Shown one piece after another: positions 1-5,434 of a stretch of 11,117 nucleotides of DNA (position 1 is its first letter; every line of letters starts with the position of its first letter). The stretch is from Pseudomonadota bacterium (GTDB taxonomy: Bacteria > Pseudomonadota > Alphaproteobacteria > Rhizobiales > Beijerinckiaceae). The stretch covers positions 1-11,117 of the forward strand of contig JAGWRL010000220.1 in NCBI GenBank assembly GCA_028876585.1. Reading direction: 5' to 3'. The position numbers and the translations under genes are program-made. Below the pieces are notes generated by a model. That model worked only from the letters and a program-made list of their open reading frames with translations. It was not told where the DNA came from and searched no databases.

Positions 1-201
1 GCGACCGGCGCTCTGCTGGGCGCCGCGATCAGCGATCGTCCCGCCGGCGCCTTGCTGGGCGGCGTCGCCGGCGCGGCGGCCGGCGCGATGGTGGGTTCGG
101 CGACGGCGCGTCCGCAGGACGATTATTATGCGCCGCAGCGTCGTTGCGCCGAATATTACTACGATTACAACGGACGCCGGGTTTGCCGGTCGTTCTACTG
201 A
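1..201 (+). CDS. Glycine-zipper surface/envelope protein, C-terminal part (5' end outside window)
   Basis: The reading frame is open from the first base and ends at TGA 199-201, giving the last 66 residues. They hold alternating Gly/Ala small-residue stretches (GALLGAAISD, then GALLGGVAGAAAGAMVG) that match the glycine-zipper pattern of two hydrophobic helices packed through small residues. A Tyr/Cys/Arg-rich tail follows, ending in RRVCRSFY. Proteins of this kind in alphaproteobacteria are usually small secreted or outer-membrane-associated proteins of unknown role; the export signal would lie left of the window. The next gene's start codon probably lies within its last codons. The family call is by pattern only and the function is unknown. 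Confidence 0.7.
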   Translation, partial: ATGALLGAAISDRPAGALLGGVAGAAAGAMVGSATARPQDDYYAPQRRCAEYYYDYNGRRVCRSFY

Positions 202-989
202 GCGCGCCAAGCGGGTCGACGGCGAATTTTTCGCCCGACAGCGCGTTGGTCGAGGCCGTGTCGCCGTCTCCCAATCATGGCGAGCGGCGCGGCTTCGCCC
301 GCCCGGACATGCTGATCCTGCACTATACGGGAATGCCGAGCGCGGCCGGCGCGGTCGCGCTGCTGCGCAATCCCGCGTCGGAAGTGTCCTGCCATTACGT
401 GGTCGAAGAGACGGGGCGAGTGTTGCAACTCGTGCCCGAGTCCCGCCGCGCGTGGCACGCGGGCGCCTCCTGCTGGCGTGGCGAGCGCGACATCAATTCC
501 GCCTCGATCGGCGTCGAAATCTGCAATCCGGGCCACGACGGCGGCCTGCCGGCGTTTCCCGACCGCCAGATCGAAGCGGTGATCGCGCTATGTCGCGACG
601 TCGCCAGCCGATATGCGATCCGGCCCGAGCGCATCCTCGCCCATTCCGACGTCGCCGCCGGGCGCAAGCGCGATCCGGGCGAGAAATTTCCCTGGGGCAA
701 ATTGGCGCAGGCGGGCGTCGGCCACTGGGTGGAGGCGGCCGCGCCTGACCCGCAGCCGATCTACGCGCGCGCGCAGGAAGGGCCGCCGGTGCGCGGCTTG
801 CAAAGTCTGCTGGCGCTGTATGGCTACGACCTGGAACTGAGCGGCGTCTATGACGCCAGGACGGAAGTCGTCGTCGCCGCGTTCCAGCGGCATTTCCGCC
901 CCGCGCGCGTTGACGGTCTGGCCGACGCCAGCACGGTCGAGGCGCTGCGGCGGTTGCTCGCAGGACTTTCTCCAGCCGGGCTTTGTTAA
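183..989 (+). CDS. amiD: N-acetylmuramoyl-L-alanine amidase, AmiD-like (Amidase_2 plus PG_binding_1)
   Basis: A predicted zinc amidase that cleaves the bond between N-acetylmuramic acid and L-alanine in peptidoglycan or its fragments. Counting from the TTG at 183 (268 aa), the Amidase_2 domain spans about residues 22-185: His47 in LILHYTGM (zinc), Glu112 in SIGVEICNPG (catalytic), and His154, Lys162 and Asp164 in AHSDVAAGRKRDPGEKFPW (zinc ligands and catalytic Lys). A PG_binding_1 domain occupies about 202-258. This is the architecture of E. coli AmiD. No signal peptide is clear, so the protein may be cytoplasmic and recycle anhydro-muropeptides; E. coli AmiD is an outer-membrane lipoprotein. 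The start is uncertain: no ATG lies upstream of the conserved NFSPDSALV stretch. Candidates are TTG 144, TTG 183 and TTG 246, none with a strong Shine-Dalgarno. TTG 183 overlaps the previous gene by 19 nt. The family call is firm, the start is not. Confidence 0.88.
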   Translation: MPVVLLSAPSGSTANFSPDSALVEAVSPSPNHGERRGFARPDMLILHYTGMPSAAGAVALLRNPASEVSCHYVVEETGRVLQLVPESRRAWHAGASCWRGERDINSASIGVEICNPGHDGGLPAFPDRQIEAVIALCRDVASRYAIRPERILAHSDVAAGRKRDPGEKFPWGKLAQAGVGHWVEAAAPDPQPIYARAQEGPPVRGLQSLLALYGYDLELSGVYDARTEVVVAAFQRHFRPARVDGLADASTVEALRRLLAGLSPAGLC

Positions 990-1042
990 GTGTTTGCAAT
1001 GCGTTCGAGTGAAGTCGCGTTAACGGCGCGTTCAACCCTTTG

Positions 1043-1071
1043 TTGCAGACTTCGCTAACTCAGCGCTATCC
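1043..1071 (+). promoter_or_regulatory. Possible promoter of the small exported protein gene
   Basis: TTGCAG (1043-1048), a 17-nt spacer and CTATCC (1066-1071) form a plausible sigma-70-type promoter. The predicted start is near 1078, about 23 nt before the ATG at 1101. The -10 element is weak, but alphaproteobacterial promoters tolerate this. Supported by eye only. Confidence 0.3.
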
Positions 1072-1100
1072 GCGTCCTCTTTCCCAACCGAGCGTCTTGC

Positions 1101-1394
1101 ATGAAATTCCCGGGTCTTGGCTTCGCCGCGCTGTCGTTGTTGGCGCTCGTCAGCCTTTCCGCGCCGGCGGGCGCGCAAGCCTCGCACGAATATGAGATCG
1201 CGGCCAACGACGGTTACGGGCTCGAAGATTGCCTCGCCGGCGGCGCGGAATGCGGCCACGTGGTCGCCGATGCGTGGTGCGAGGCGCATGGCCACGGCCA
1301 CGCGCTCGCTTTCGGGCTGCGCAGCGCCATGACGGGCCAGGCCACCAATGTTTCGACCGCCGAGGAGCCTTATGTCGTCAACTGCGCCGACTGA
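1101..1394 (+). CDS. Small exported cysteine-containing protein, function unknown
   Basis: A 97-aa protein. Residues 1-27 form a typical Sec signal peptide: Lys2, a hydrophobic core rich in Leu/Ala, and an AGAQA cleavage region. The mature part of about 70 residues contains four cysteines (Cys44, 51, 60, 95), which suggests two disulfides in the periplasm, and a His-rich patch AWCEAHGHGHALAFG that could bind metal (inference). Similar short exported proteins with a DCL...ECG...ADAWCEAHGH pattern occur in Rhizobiales as far as I recall, without a known role. A GAG six to ten bases before the ATG is a weak ribosome site. The gene converges on creA, with only three bases between the two stop codons and no terminator between them. 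Confidence 0.75.
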   Translation: MKFPGLGFAALSLLALVSLSAPAGAQASHEYEIAANDGYGLEDCLAGGAECGHVVADAWCEAHGHGHALAFGLRSAMTGQATNVSTAEEPYVVNCAD

Positions 1395-1397
1395 TGC

Positions 1398-1919
1398 TCA
1401 TTTGATGTAATCGCCGCATTTGGGGACGTCGGTCTGGCCGCCCCACGGCTGGATCGGAACGGTGGAGGTGGAGTTCTTCGGCGAACCGTCCACCAGCTTA
1501 TCCGTGAAGGTCATGTAAACGAGAATATTGCGCTTGGCGTCGCAGCCGCGCACGATCTGCATTTTCTTGAAAAAAACCGAACGTCGCTCGGAAAAAACAA
1601 CGTCGCCCTGGCTCGATTTCGCGTTGAACTTGATCGCGCCGTATTGACGGCAGGCCAGCGATATATCCGAGGTCTGCTCGGCCAAACCGAGCGCTCCCAT
1701 CAGCCCGCCTTTTTCCGGCGTAGTGTAGTGGCACGCGACTCCTTCGACGAGCGGGTCGTCAATGCCATAAACCGCCAATTTGTCGTTAGGCGTCAGGAAT
1801 TTGAACGTCGTCGACTTGCGAAAGACAAGGTCCGGGTCCGACCCGTCGGCGCGCGCCGCGCCGGCCGACGCCAGGGCGGCGAAAACGAGCGTCGCCGCCC
1901 AGAATTTGCGTTTGAACAT
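1398..1919 (-). CDS. creA: CreA family periplasmic protein
   Basis: A 173-aa protein of the CreA family, an exported protein of unknown biochemical function named from the E. coli creABCD locus. The first 24 residues are a signal peptide (MFKRK, hydrophobic core, GAARA cleavage site). Family hallmarks are GVACHYTTPEKGG (about 60-72), SDISLACRQYG (84-94), the VFFKKMQIVRGCD block (115-127) and NILVYMTFTDKLVDGSPKNS (131-150). Four cysteines (63, 90, 126, 168) could form two disulfides. The ATG at 1919 was chosen because it begins the signal peptide and has GGGAG (1926-1930) six bases upstream; the frame stays open to 2096, but that extension is not family-like. No creB/creC/creD is visible beside it, so it is a stand-alone copy, which is common in this group. 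It converges on the 97-aa gene and diverges from purD. Confidence 0.92.
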   Translation of the reverse strand: MFKRKFWAATLVFAALASAGAARADGSDPDLVFRKSTTFKFLTPNDKLAVYGIDDPLVEGVACHYTTPEKGGLMGALGLAEQTSDISLACRQYGAIKFNAKSSQGDVVFSERRSVFFKKMQIVRGCDAKRNILVYMTFTDKLVDGSPKNSTSTVPIQPWGGQTDVPKCGDYIK

Positions 1920-1950
1920 CAATGGCTCCCGAGGCGTCGCCCCTGGCCAG

Positions 1951-1978
1951 TAAATAGTGATGAAGCTGGGCGTCACAA
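1951..1978 (-). promoter_or_regulatory. Probable creA promoter
   Basis: On the minus strand TTGTGA (1978-1973), a 16-nt spacer and TATTTA (1956-1951) make a good sigma-70 promoter. The predicted transcript start is near 1944, about 25 nt before the creA ATG, leaving room for the GGGAG ribosome site. It lies downstream of the terminator at 2014-2047, so creA would not need to read through that terminator. Confidence 0.5.
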
Positions 1979-2013
1979 GCGCAAACGCTGGCTCAGAAGT
2001 CCGCGGCGAAGGC

Positions 2014-2047
2014 AAAAAAAAGGCCCGCGAGCACGGGGCTCGCGGGC
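2014..2047 (-). terminator. Intrinsic terminator for a minus-strand transcript in the creA/purD divergent region
   Basis: A perfect 10-bp GC-rich stem (2023-2032 with 2038-2047) has a 5-nt loop. On the plus strand it is preceded by eight A (2014-2021), so on the minus strand the hairpin is followed by eight U. This is a textbook Rho-independent terminator reading leftwards only. No minus-strand gene is seen ending here: the neighbours are creA, which begins downstream of it, and purD on the opposite strand. It may end a small RNA or an antisense transcript from the purD start region, or act as an attenuator if creA also has a promoter further upstream. Confidence 0.8.
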
Positions 2048-2144
2048 GGGGAGATTGGGGGAGGCGTGTTGGGCGCCGTGTTTCGCCCTCGACCAACGAT
2101 TTCGATTGGCGCTAAAGACGGGGACGGCGCGTAGGGATAGCGAA

Positions 2145-3401
2145 ATGAACGTACTTGTTTTGGGGGCCGGCGCTCGCGAGCACGCGATCGCCGCCGCGCT
2201 GGCGGCTTCGCCATCGCTCGATCGGTTATTCGTCGCCCCGGGAAATCCCGGCTGCGAGTCGATCGCGACCCGGCTCTCGGTCACGGATTCCGCTTCGATT
2301 ATCGAAGCATGCCGCGCGCACGATATCGCTTTCGTGATTGTCGGCCCCGAAGCGCCCCTGGTTGCGGGCGTGGTCGATGACCTCGCGGCGGCCGGGATTG
2401 TCGCCTTCGGCCCCAGCCGCTCCGCCGCGCAACTTGAAGGGTCGAAGGGCTTCACCAAGGATTTCTGTCGAGAATTCGGCATCCCGACCGCCGCCTACCA
2501 GCGCTTTCGCGACCGTGCGGCGGCGCTCGCCTATATCGCTGCGGAAAGCGCCCCGATTGTCGTCAAGGCGGACGGTTTGGCCTCGGGAAAGGGGGTCGTC
2601 GTCGCGGCGACGACCGCGCAGGCGGAAGCCGCCGTCCTTGCGCTCTTCGACGCGGATCCCGACGCGGATTGCGTCGTCGAGGTGTGTCTGGAGGGGGAGG
2701 AGGTTTCGTTCTTCGCACTGTGCGATGGCGAACGCGCGGTTCCCTTCGGCCACGCGCAAGACCACAAGCGGGTCGGCGAGGGCGACACCGGGCCGAACAC
2801 GGGCGGTATGGGGGCCTATTCGCCAAGCCCGCTAATGTCAGCGGAAATGACCCGCAAGGTCATGACCGAGATCGTGCAGCCGACGCTTGAGGGCATGCGC
2901 CAGCGCGGCGCGCCGTTTCGCGGAATCCTGTTCGCCGGCCTGATGCTGACCAAGGAAGGCCCGCAGCTTCTCGAATATAATGTGAGGTTCGGCGATCCCG
3001 AGGCGGAGGTGGTGCTGCCGAGGTTTCGCGGCGACCTGCTGCATTGGCTTTGGGCCGCCGCCTCCGGCGCGCTGCCTGAGCAAGAGCCGCCTTTCGCCGC
3101 CGAACACGCGCTAGCCGTCGTGATGGCGGCGAAGGGCTATCCCGGAGCGCCATTGACGGGCGATGAAATAGGGGGCCTGCAACGGGCGTCCTCCATTCAA
3201 AACGCCCGCATCTATCAAGCGGCGACCAGGCGCAGCGGCGAGAAGATCATCGCCGACGGCGGGCGGGTGCTCGTGATCGTGGGTATGGCCGCCGACCTGC
3301 AAAGCGCACGCGACACCGCCTACGAGGCGGTGCGCGCCATCGACTGGCCAACAGGCTTCTTTCGCCGCGACATCGGCGCGCGCGCCCTCAACCCCGGCTA
3401 A
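2145..3401 (+). CDS. purD: Phosphoribosylamine--glycine ligase (GAR synthetase)
   Basis: Catalyses the second step of de novo purine synthesis in the cytoplasm: phosphoribosylamine + glycine + ATP give glycinamide ribonucleotide + ADP + phosphate. The 418-aa protein matches the usual family length of about 425. Visible motifs are the N-terminal MNVLVLGAGAREHA fold, APGNPG (31-36), VGPEAPLVAG (66-75), the ATP-grasp segment with GSKGFTKDF (99-107), VVKADGLASGKGVVV (139-153), HAQDHKRVGEGDTGPNTGGM (203-222) and the family signature EYNVRFGDPEAE (277-288). The frame is open for 167 codons upstream, but the family start is the ATG at 2145, with AGGGA (2133-2137) seven bases before it. It stands alone rather than in a pur cluster. 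Its TAA (3399-3401) interleaves with the stop codon of convergent fmt (3398-3400). Confidence 0.97.
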   Translation: MNVLVLGAGAREHAIAAALAASPSLDRLFVAPGNPGCESIATRLSVTDSASIIEACRAHDIAFVIVGPEAPLVAGVVDDLAAAGIVAFGPSRSAAQLEGSKGFTKDFCREFGIPTAAYQRFRDRAAALAYIAAESAPIVVKADGLASGKGVVVAATTAQAEAAVLALFDADPDADCVVEVCLEGEEVSFFALCDGERAVPFGHAQDHKRVGEGDTGPNTGGMGAYSPSPLMSAEMTRKVMTEIVQPTLEGMRQRGAPFRGILFAGLMLTKEGPQLLEYNVRFGDPEAEVVLPRFRGDLLHWLWAAASGALPEQEPPFAAEHALAVVMAAKGYPGAPLTGDEIGGLQRASSIQNARIYQAATRRSGEKIIADGGRVLVIVGMAADLQSARDTAYEAVRAIDWPTGFFRRDIGARALNPG

Positions 3402-4348
3402 GCCAGCGACGAATGCGGTGCAAAAGCGACGCCGATTGGCAGAACCCCAGAGCGCATGAATTCGTCGCCCGACATGACGTTACGCCCGGCGCGCTGGACC
3501 AGAAGCGCCCGAATGGCGCCTCGTCCGCAGGCGACCGTAAACCGCTCGTCGAGAATCTCACCGGCTGCGGCGCCGCTCCGATCGATAAACTCTGCCCGCA
3601 ATATCTTGAGCCGTTCCGGCCCGCCATCCCCGGGGAATATCGTGAAAGCGCCGGGAAATGGCGACAGTCCGTTGATCCGCCGCCGCACAAGGTCCGCGTC
3701 GGCGGTCCAATCAATCGCCGCCTCCGACTTGTCGATCTTGTGCGCATATTCAACGCCCGCAGACGCTTGCGGCGTAAAGTGCAACCTTCCTTGAACCAGC
3801 GCGCTCCAATTGTCGCCCAGCGTCTGCGCCGCAAGTTGAGACAGGCGTGAAGTCAGTTCCCCCGCCGTCTCGGTCGGCGAAATGGCTGCGCGCATCTCGC
3901 CGGCTATGGGGCCAGTGTCCAGGCCGACCCCCATCTTCATGATCGAAACGCCCGTCTCCGCGTCACCGGCCATGATCGCCCGCTGCACGGGAGCGGCGCC
4001 GCGCCATCGCGGCAACAGCGAACCGTGCAGATTGAAGCATCCCAAGCGCGCGGCGGCGAGCGCCTCGGCGGGCAGCAGCAATCCATATGCAGCCACGATC
4101 GCAATATCGGCGCGCAACTCCCGCAGCGATTGCTGAATCTCCGCATTGCGCAGGGTCAGCGGCGCCTCTACGCGCAGACCCAAATCCTCGGCCGCTACAT
4201 GCACCGGAGTTTTTTTGATCTCCAATCCGCGCCGTCCGCCTCGCTTAGGCGCCCGTGTATAGACCGCGACGATTTCCGCGCCGGTCCTTGACAGCGCCCG
4301 CAAGATCGGGACAGCAAACTCCGGCGCTCCCATGAAAATGGCTTTCAT
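3398..4348 (-). CDS. fmt: Methionyl-tRNA formyltransferase
   Basis: Formylates Met-tRNA(fMet) with 10-formyltetrahydrofolate, producing the bacterial initiator tRNA in the cytoplasm. The 316-aa length is normal. The N-terminal formyltransferase domain (about 1-205) begins MKAIFMGAPEFAVP and carries the catalytic Asn106, His108 and Asp144 at the same numbers as in E. coli, within NLHGSLLPRWRGAAPVQRA and MKMGVGLDTGP. The C-terminal OB-like tRNA-binding domain (about 206-316) holds NGLSPFPGAF and the GRNVMSGDEFMRSG segment. The ATG at 4348 fits the family; the frame extends to 4414 but adds nothing family-like. fmt is usually next to def; here it is isolated, convergent with purD (overlapping stop codons) and divergent from ybgC. 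No Shine-Dalgarno precedes the ATG and the promoter is unusually close, so the mRNA may be leaderless. Confidence 0.97.
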   Translation of the reverse strand: MKAIFMGAPEFAVPILRALSRTGAEIVAVYTRAPKRGGRRGLEIKKTPVHVAAEDLGLRVEAPLTLRNAEIQQSLRELRADIAIVAAYGLLLPAEALAAARLGCFNLHGSLLPRWRGAAPVQRAIMAGDAETGVSIMKMGVGLDTGPIAGEMRAAISPTETAGELTSRLSQLAAQTLGDNWSALVQGRLHFTPQASAGVEYAHKIDKSEAAIDWTADADLVRRRINGLSPFPGAFTIFPGDGGPERLKILRAEFIDRSGAAAGEILDERFTVACGRGAIRALLVQRAGRNVMSGDEFMRSGVLPIGVAFAPHSSLA

Positions 4349-4355
4349 GGCCGAG

Positions 4356-4384
4356 CAAATAGCACCGGGACGCCTACCGGTCAA
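4356..4384 (-). promoter_or_regulatory. fmt promoter, positioned for a leaderless transcript
   Basis: On the minus strand TTGACC (4384-4379), exactly 17 nt, then TATTTG (4361-4356) give a near-consensus sigma-70 promoter. The usual start point seven bases after the -10 falls at about 4349, one base before the fmt ATG at 4348. This agrees with the absence of any Shine-Dalgarno before fmt. Position and match are seen; use in vivo is inferred. Confidence 0.5.
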
Positions 4385-4405
4385 AGAAACTGACGCCATC
4401 CGTAC

Positions 4406-4409
4406 GAGG
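4406..4409 (+). promoter_or_regulatory. Ribosome binding site of ybgC
   Basis: GAGG lies seven bases before the ATG at 4417 and supports that start over the frame's other candidates. It lies within the 68-bp divergent region shared with the fmt promoter. Confidence 0.5.
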
Positions 4410-4416
4410 CCCATCT

Positions 4417-4827
4417 ATGCCCGAAAACACCCAACGGCTGACGGTGCGCGTGTATTACGAAGACACGGACTTTTCAGGCCGCGTCTACCACGCCTCGTAT
4501 CTTCGCTTCCTTGAACGCGGCCGGACCGAGTGGTTGCGAGCGTTTGGCCTCCAACACGATGATCTGGCCCAAACTAAGGGAATTGCCTTCGCGGTTACGA
4601 AGCTTCAGATAGACTTTTTCGCCGGCTCGACGATCGACGACCTGCTGATGGTCGCCACGAGCCTACACGAATTGCGGGGGCCGATTCTGACCTTCCAGCA
4701 AATAGTCACCCGCGCGACCACGACAATCGCCAGTAGCCTGGTTGACGTTGTAACGATCAAAAATCAGCGGGCAGCGCGTCCGCCTCGCGAATTGCTCGCG
4801 GCCCTGGCGCAGCTCAAGCGTCAATAG
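4417..4827 (+). CDS. ybgC: Tol-Pal-associated acyl-CoA thioesterase YbgC (hotdog fold)
   Basis: A 136-aa hotdog-fold thioesterase of the YbgC/FadM group that hydrolyses acyl-CoA thioesters in the cytoplasm. In E. coli YbgC is linked to the Tol-Pal envelope system and phospholipid metabolism. The N-terminal signature is RVYYEDTDFSGRVYHASYLR, with the catalytic Asp18 at the E. coli position and Tyr24/His25 following; the FLERGRTEWLR helix comes next. The length matches the family. In most proteobacteria ybgC is followed by tolQ-tolR-tolA-tolB-pal. Here it is followed by a gene on the opposite strand that overlaps its 3' end by 14 nt, then by fibre-like genes. Either the tol cluster is elsewhere or foreign DNA separates them; the window cannot decide. 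Confidence 0.92.
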   Translation: MPENTQRLTVRVYYEDTDFSGRVYHASYLRFLERGRTEWLRAFGLQHDDLAQTKGIAFAVTKLQIDFFAGSTIDDLLMVATSLHELRGPILTFQQIVTRATTTIASSLVDVVTIKNQRAARPPRELLAALAQLKRQ

Positions 4828-5164
4828 CCCGGTCAATTCGATCGCTTAGCGCCGATAGACGAACTGTCAATCGATCCTCGAGGTCACGCAAATCTGTTCG
4901 GGTCGGCATGGCCCCCATCGCTTCCCGCAGTCGGAAATGGTCTTCGTGCAACTGACCAAAGCGCTCGGCAAGTCGAAGCATCGTCGCGTCATTGGCATTG
5001 CGCATGGCCTCGAGTTCTTCTTGGTGCCGTTCGTGGTTCGCCTCCAATTTCTCGATCCGCATCATCAGACGCCACACAAATGCGCCTATGCTTGCGACAA
5101 TCGTCAGTGAGAAAGTGAGGGCCCATTCCAGGATGCCCCAAGCCTGACCCTCACCGGAGTTCAT
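4814..5164 (-). CDS. Small single-pass membrane protein with coiled coil, function unknown
   Basis: A 116-aa protein with a short N-terminus, one transmembrane helix at about 13-33 (EWALTFSLTIVASIGAFVW), then a charged heptad-rich region at about 35-83 and a second one at 90-114, both likely coiled coils. The positive residues after the helix (RLMMRIEK) suggest that the C-terminal part is cytoplasmic by the positive-inside rule, which argues against an inner-membrane spanin. The ATG at 5164 was chosen because it directly precedes the helix; the upstream extension to 5248 is Arg/Ser-rich and unlike the rest. Small proteins of this shape are common at the ends of phage tail-fibre clusters, often near lysis genes, and this one lies downstream of the fibre operon on the same strand. 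A phage origin is inference; no family was recognised with confidence. Confidence 0.65.
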   Translation of the reverse strand: MNSGEGQAWGILEWALTFSLTIVASIGAFVWRLMMRIEKLEANHERHQEELEAMRNANDATMLRLAERFGQLHEDHFRLREAMGAMPTRTDLRDLEDRLTVRLSALSDRIDRAIDA

Positions 5165-5314
5165 GGGATATCGACGCCTCGCCCGTGAGTTTGATAGCGG
5201 GTTGGAAGAACATTCGCTCGACCTTAAAAAGCAGACCTTCCGGAGCAACAGACACGGCGATGCGGAACGATCGAGTCGAGTTCAGCACGAGTTGGCGCGG
5301 AGCCGCGCAACCTC

Positions 5315-5346
5315 GGCTGGCGCGCCCCAAGCGAGCAGCGCCAGCC
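5315..5346. repeat. 9-bp perfect inverted repeat in the gap after the fibre operon
   Basis: GGCTGGCGC (5315-5323) and GCGCCAGCC (5338-5346) are exact complements around a 14-nt loop. It lies in the 270-bp gap (5165-5434) between the 839-aa fibre gene and the membrane-protein gene, where no convincing gene is seen. No U-tract follows on either strand, so it is not a classical intrinsic terminator, but it could be the 3' hairpin of the fibre operon mRNA. Confidence 0.35.
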
Positions 5347-5434
5347 GCGTTCACGGCGATAAGCTACAAGGCCAGCCATGTTACGACACACTGGCCTCCA
5401 TCTTCTTCCGCGACCGCCTCAGTGCGTAGCTTCA

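Noticed and set aside
183..989. Amidase considered as a phage endolysin linked to the fibre operon
   Set aside because: Its AmiD-type architecture, distance from the fibre genes and placement among housekeeping genes on the other strand fit a chromosomal enzyme.
1644..2144. Long upstream extension of the purD frame (167 codons)
   Set aside because: It runs antisense through creA, is Arg-rich, and the family start with a Shine-Dalgarno is at 2145.
5151..5354. Minus-strand frame of 67 codons (GTG start) in the gap after the fibre gene
   Set aside because: No ribosome site, a non-ATG start, overlap with the membrane-protein start and no recognisable pattern. Its codon use is not implausible, so it is not fully excluded.
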